NCBI RefSeq assembly: GCF_030812415.1 | Contig: NZ_JAUSST010000006.1 | Span: 496,001-560,000, forward strand | DNA: 64,000 nt | Origin: Paenibacillus harenae | Lineage (GTDB): Bacteria > Bacillota > Bacilli > Paenibacillales > Paenibacillaceae | Direction of reading: 5' to 3' | Shown here: one piece after another, positions 61,302-64,000 of the stretch | Position numbering within the stretch: the first letter of the stretch is position 1 | Layout: every line of letters begins with the position of its first letter | Translations under genes and position numbers: made by a program | Notes under the pieces: generated by a model | Told to the model about the DNA's origin: nothing | The model's input: only the letters and a program-made list of their open reading frames with translations | Database searches by the model: none

Positions 61302-64000
61302 GTGAAGTGGGTAGCAAACATAAAGAAAAGCAGCCGTACTCTGTTTTATTGGTTATTGGTTTTAACATTACTTATAACCCTTATACCCATACACGGTTTT
61401 GCTACTTCTACTGAAATCGTAGTTGACGATCTTGCGGATTGGAGTCACGTTCACAAACGTTCGGAGACTCTTTCTCTGGAGGAATATGCCGGCGCCGATG
61501 ATCCCACCCGGGTGGTCCGAAGTTTCATGCCTAAGGAATACATGACCTACCGGACAGACGGACCTCTAAACACTTTTTCTTTATATACGTACTATCGCGA
61601 TGACAACGGGCCGTATAATCAGCCGAATTTTTATGTCTCCCACGATGGCAGCGATTATGAAGAAGTGACTCCGCAAATTTACAATGACGGGGATAACGTG
61701 AATCTGGTCGTGTATGAATTGCGAAACTTTCGCGGGGACGCAAAATATTTGAAGGTAGAATTCACTGGCAGCGATATCGCTAAATCGCCGGTAATCGGGA
61801 AAGCGGTACTGAATGGTTCATTAGGCGTAACTGCCAATCTGCCTTCAGGGTCCGTCCCTTACGGCTCTATGGTCATGTTGGAAAAGGCAGCTGCAGGCGA
61901 CACCGTCTATTACACCACGGACGGCAGCGACCCTAGAACGTCTCTTACGCGCAAGCTTTATACTTCACCGATTATAGTGGTGAACGAGCTCAAATTAAAG
62001 ACGATCGCCGTGAAGAATTCGGCTTCGGGCAAAAAAGCGGCAAGCAGGGTTTCCGCTTACCATTATATTCCCGAAGGTTCTTTGGATACGGCAATCGGAT
62101 TGCACGATCCGCTCGACAATTTCGAGCAGCTTTACAGCAAATCGAGCATTTATATTGCGAAAGACAAGCCTTATTACTTCGGCAACGATTCGCATCGGAT
62201 GGCACGTACCACAGTGAATCCCGGGAGCATCGTTTATCAGACGGATTTCGATATTTCTTCTTTTATGGTTGACAGCTACTTCTTCACTGGGCATGCCACC
62301 ATGAAACATCGGATCTTTACCTCGGTGAATGGAAAGGATTATACGGAAATTTCTGCTGAAACTTACGCGGTAGGCTATCCCGTATCCAATTGGCAGAAGT
62401 ACGCTTACGAGGCTTCGTCGCTGCCGGCGGGCACGAGGTATTTGAAAATCGAGCTGCACGGATCGAGGTCTTGGTCGCCCCAAGTTTCGAATGTTACTTT
62501 CAATCGAAGCACCGCGTCCGTGAAGGTCCAGTCAACCAGAAGCACCGAATCGCTGCATACCGTACTGACCACGGCTTCGAGCGGGGCAAAGATTTATTAC
62601 CGTTTGAACAAGGGGTCAATTTTCCAGCACTATTCCGAACCGCTCGAGCTCACAGGTTATAACGTGCTGGAAACCTATGCCGTCAAGGATGGCATGGATC
62701 CAAGTCCAATCCGTAAGTATACGCTCAACGCAAGCGATAAAATTCAAGTGGACCGGTTCGGTCAACTGATTTCGGCTAATTTTCCCGAGAAGGTGATAAC
62801 CGATCAGCAGCTGGAAGCGGATGCCGAGGCCGACGCCTCCTATTACGCCGGTCTAACGCCTCCTTCGGGCCGGGACCGTTTCGGCGGTCTGGCAGGCAGC
62901 GCGGCAAAATACGGCTTGCAGAACAAGGGCTTTTTTGCCATTCAGCAGATGGGCAGCCGCAAAGCGATGACAACACCGGAAGGCAATCTCTTCTTCAGTT
63001 TAGGCGTGAACGGACTTACGGCCAATGAAACCTATACGATGGTTAAGGGGCGGGAGGAGCTGTTCGAATCGATTCCATCTATTCGGGAGGAATATAAAAC
63101 GGCTTACAAAGGGACCGATAATTTTTCGTTCTATTTGGCGAACAAATACCGGAAAACAGGGGTCGTTCCAACCGAGCATGCGATCTATTCGGAAGCGGCC
63201 GTGCGCATCAGAAAATGGGGATTTAACAGTGCGGGAGGCTTCTCGCCCGAAAAATACGGCAATGGGAACAACTTGCCTTACGTGAAGATGCTTCCGCTGA
63301 GCAGCATGAGCTGGGCTAAGATAGACGGGATTTCGCTATTCGATATTTTTGCGCCGGATGCGGTAACCAAGCTCGATGCGGCGTTTGCCAAAGCAGTTAC
63401 GCCGAGCAAGGACGATCCGATGCTGATCGGATATTTCATCGACAACGAATACGAATACCATAAGTTTTATTCCCATGTGCCGAAGCTGAAGGCAAGCGAA
63501 GCGGCGATCAAAGGACATTGGGTTAAAAGGCTGAAGGACAAGTATCAAGAAATATACAAATTCAACAGCGAATGGGGGACAAGCTTCGAATCCTTTGAAG
63601 AATTGAAAGAAGCGGAGCTGCCGATCGAGACATCGCAGGCTTGGCGCGATATGGACGCCTTTTTCAGGTACTATCTCGATACGTTCTACGGAACGGTCTC
63701 GCGGCTCTACCGCAAATATGATCCGAATCACCTTCTTCTCGGAGACCGCTGGTTAACGACGCCGTTCCACAATGAGAAGTTTCGGAGCGTTATGGCAGAG
63801 GTAGAAGGGAAATACGTGGATGTCATCAGTATCAACTATTACAGTTATAACCTGGATCGCGATCTATTGAATGATGTGTACACGAAATCAGGCGGCAAAC
63901 CGATTCTGATCAGCGAATTCGGTTTCGGTACGACGGAACAAGGATTGGATCCGCTCCTTCAGAATTCGGCCGAGAATCAGTTCCAGAGGGGAACGCGTTA
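61302..64000 (+). CDS. Large secreted glycoside hydrolase (clan GH-A, agarase/GH42-like), incomplete at window end
   Basis: A frame of 899 codons open to the window end. GTG start behind AAAGGAG. A signal peptide (hydrophobic at about 14-32, then FATST) is followed by carbohydrate-binding beta domains, including a chitobiase-like module at about 185-245 (VYYTTDGSDPRTS). A catalytic barrel has the acid/base Glu716 in GYFIDNE and probable nucleophile Glu872 in LISEFGFG. This resembles GH50/GH42-type enzymes. It follows the glycosyltransferase by 23 bases and may trim or release the polymer made by this operon. Confidence 0.75.
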   Translation, partial: MKWVANIKKSSRTLFYWLLVLTLLITLIPIHGFATSTEIVVDDLADWSHVHKRSETLSLEEYAGADDPTRVVRSFMPKEYMTYRTDGPLNTFSLYTYYRDDNGPYNQPNFYVSHDGSDYEEVTPQIYNDGDNVNLVVYELRNFRGDAKYLKVEFTGSDIAKSPVIGKAVLNGSLGVTANLPSGSVPYGSMVMLEKAAAGDTVYYTTDGSDPRTSLTRKLYTSPIIVVNELKLKTIAVKNSASGKKAASRVSAYHYIPEGSLDTAIGLHDPLDNFEQLYSKSSIYIAKDKPYYFGNDSHRMARTTVNPGSIVYQTDFDISSFMVDSYFFTGHATMKHRIFTSVNGKDYTEISAETYAVGYPVSNWQKYAYEASSLPAGTRYLKIELHGSRSWSPQVSNVTFNRSTASVKVQSTRSTESLHTVLTTASSGAKIYYRLNKGSIFQHYSEPLELTGYNVLETYAVKDGMDPSPIRKYTLNASDKIQVDRFGQLISANFPEKVITDQQLEADAEADASYYAGLTPPSGRDRFGGLAGSAAKYGLQNKGFFAIQQMGSRKAMTTPEGNLFFSLGVNGLTANETYTMVKGREELFESIPSIREEYKTAYKGTDNFSFYLANKYRKTGVVPTEHAIYSEAAVRIRKWGFNSAGGFSPEKYGNGNNLPYVKMLPLSSMSWAKIDGISLFDIFAPDAVTKLDAAFAKAVTPSKDDPMLIGYFIDNEYEYHKFYSHVPKLKASEAAIKGHWVKRLKDKYQEIYKFNSEWGTSFESFEELKEAELPIETSQAWRDMDAFFRYYLDTFYGTVSRLYRKYDPNHLLLGDRWLTTPFHNEKFRSVMAEVEGKYVDVISINYYSYNLDRDLLNDVYTKSGGKPILISEFGFGTTEQGLDPLLQNSAENQFQRGTR

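Overview
The window looks like a chromosomal segment from a spore-forming member of the Paenibacillaceae (Paenibacillus/Cohnella type). The support is an SspH-type small acid-soluble spore protein, two complete GerA-type germinant receptor operons with sigma-G-like promoters, a Bacillales-style Fur box, frequent TTG starts behind strong Shine-Dalgarno sites, an SLH-type surface protein and an eps-style exopolysaccharide operon. I saw no rRNA, tRNA, CRISPR array, complete insertion sequence or prophage.

Region 1 (1-9000) holds ordinary single genes: an alditol-oxidase-like flavoprotein, a Dph6-type ATP pyrophosphatase, VOC and GNAT proteins, three SDR oxidoreductases, a TetR repressor with a cluster of palindromes in front of the third SDR, sspH and a YjzC-like peptide. 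It also carries two decayed loci. One is an alpha-glucosidase/LacI pair whose two 5' halves are both missing. The other is an internally deleted copy of a small HTH gene that is intact at 40293. Region 2 (9100-14234) is a response regulator, histidine kinase and ABC-2 exporter operon.

Region 3 (14304-38918) is the most interesting part. It contains three paralogous proteins that fuse an N-terminal LysM domain, with no signal peptide, to a GMC flavoprotein oxidoreductase. Around them are a ThuA-like protein, a ThuA-aldose-1-epimerase fusion, an SDR dehydrogenase and a GMC dehydrogenase with a C-X5-C-X3-C cluster motif plus its small gamma subunit. Interleaved are two gerA-type operons. The SDR-ThuA-LysM-GMC operon has an exact sigma-K-type promoter, and both gerA operons have sigma-G-type promoters. 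I infer a sporulation-linked sugar-oxidation module physically mixed with germinant receptor genes, with the LysM proteins probably placed in the spore coat or cortex. A Fur-controlled siderophore uptake operon (AraC-SBP activator, two FecCD permeases, lipoprotein, no ATPase) sits inside this region.

Region 4 (38955-49683) is a mixed set: YitT membrane protein, Lrp regulator, small HTH protein, AHSA1, DinB, WYL regulator, monooxygenase, an SLH-anchored serine hydrolase, AraC-GyrI, HEAT-like and VOC proteins, and a TetR-MBL pair with a clear operator.

Region 5 (50353-64000) is an exopolysaccharide operon: chain-length/kinase pair, a structured leader resembling the eps-associated (EAR) antitermination RNA followed by terminator-like hairpins, galU, priming sugar transferase, four glycosyltransferases, a Wzy-like polymerase, a Wzx flippase, and a large secreted glycoside hydrolase cut by the window end.
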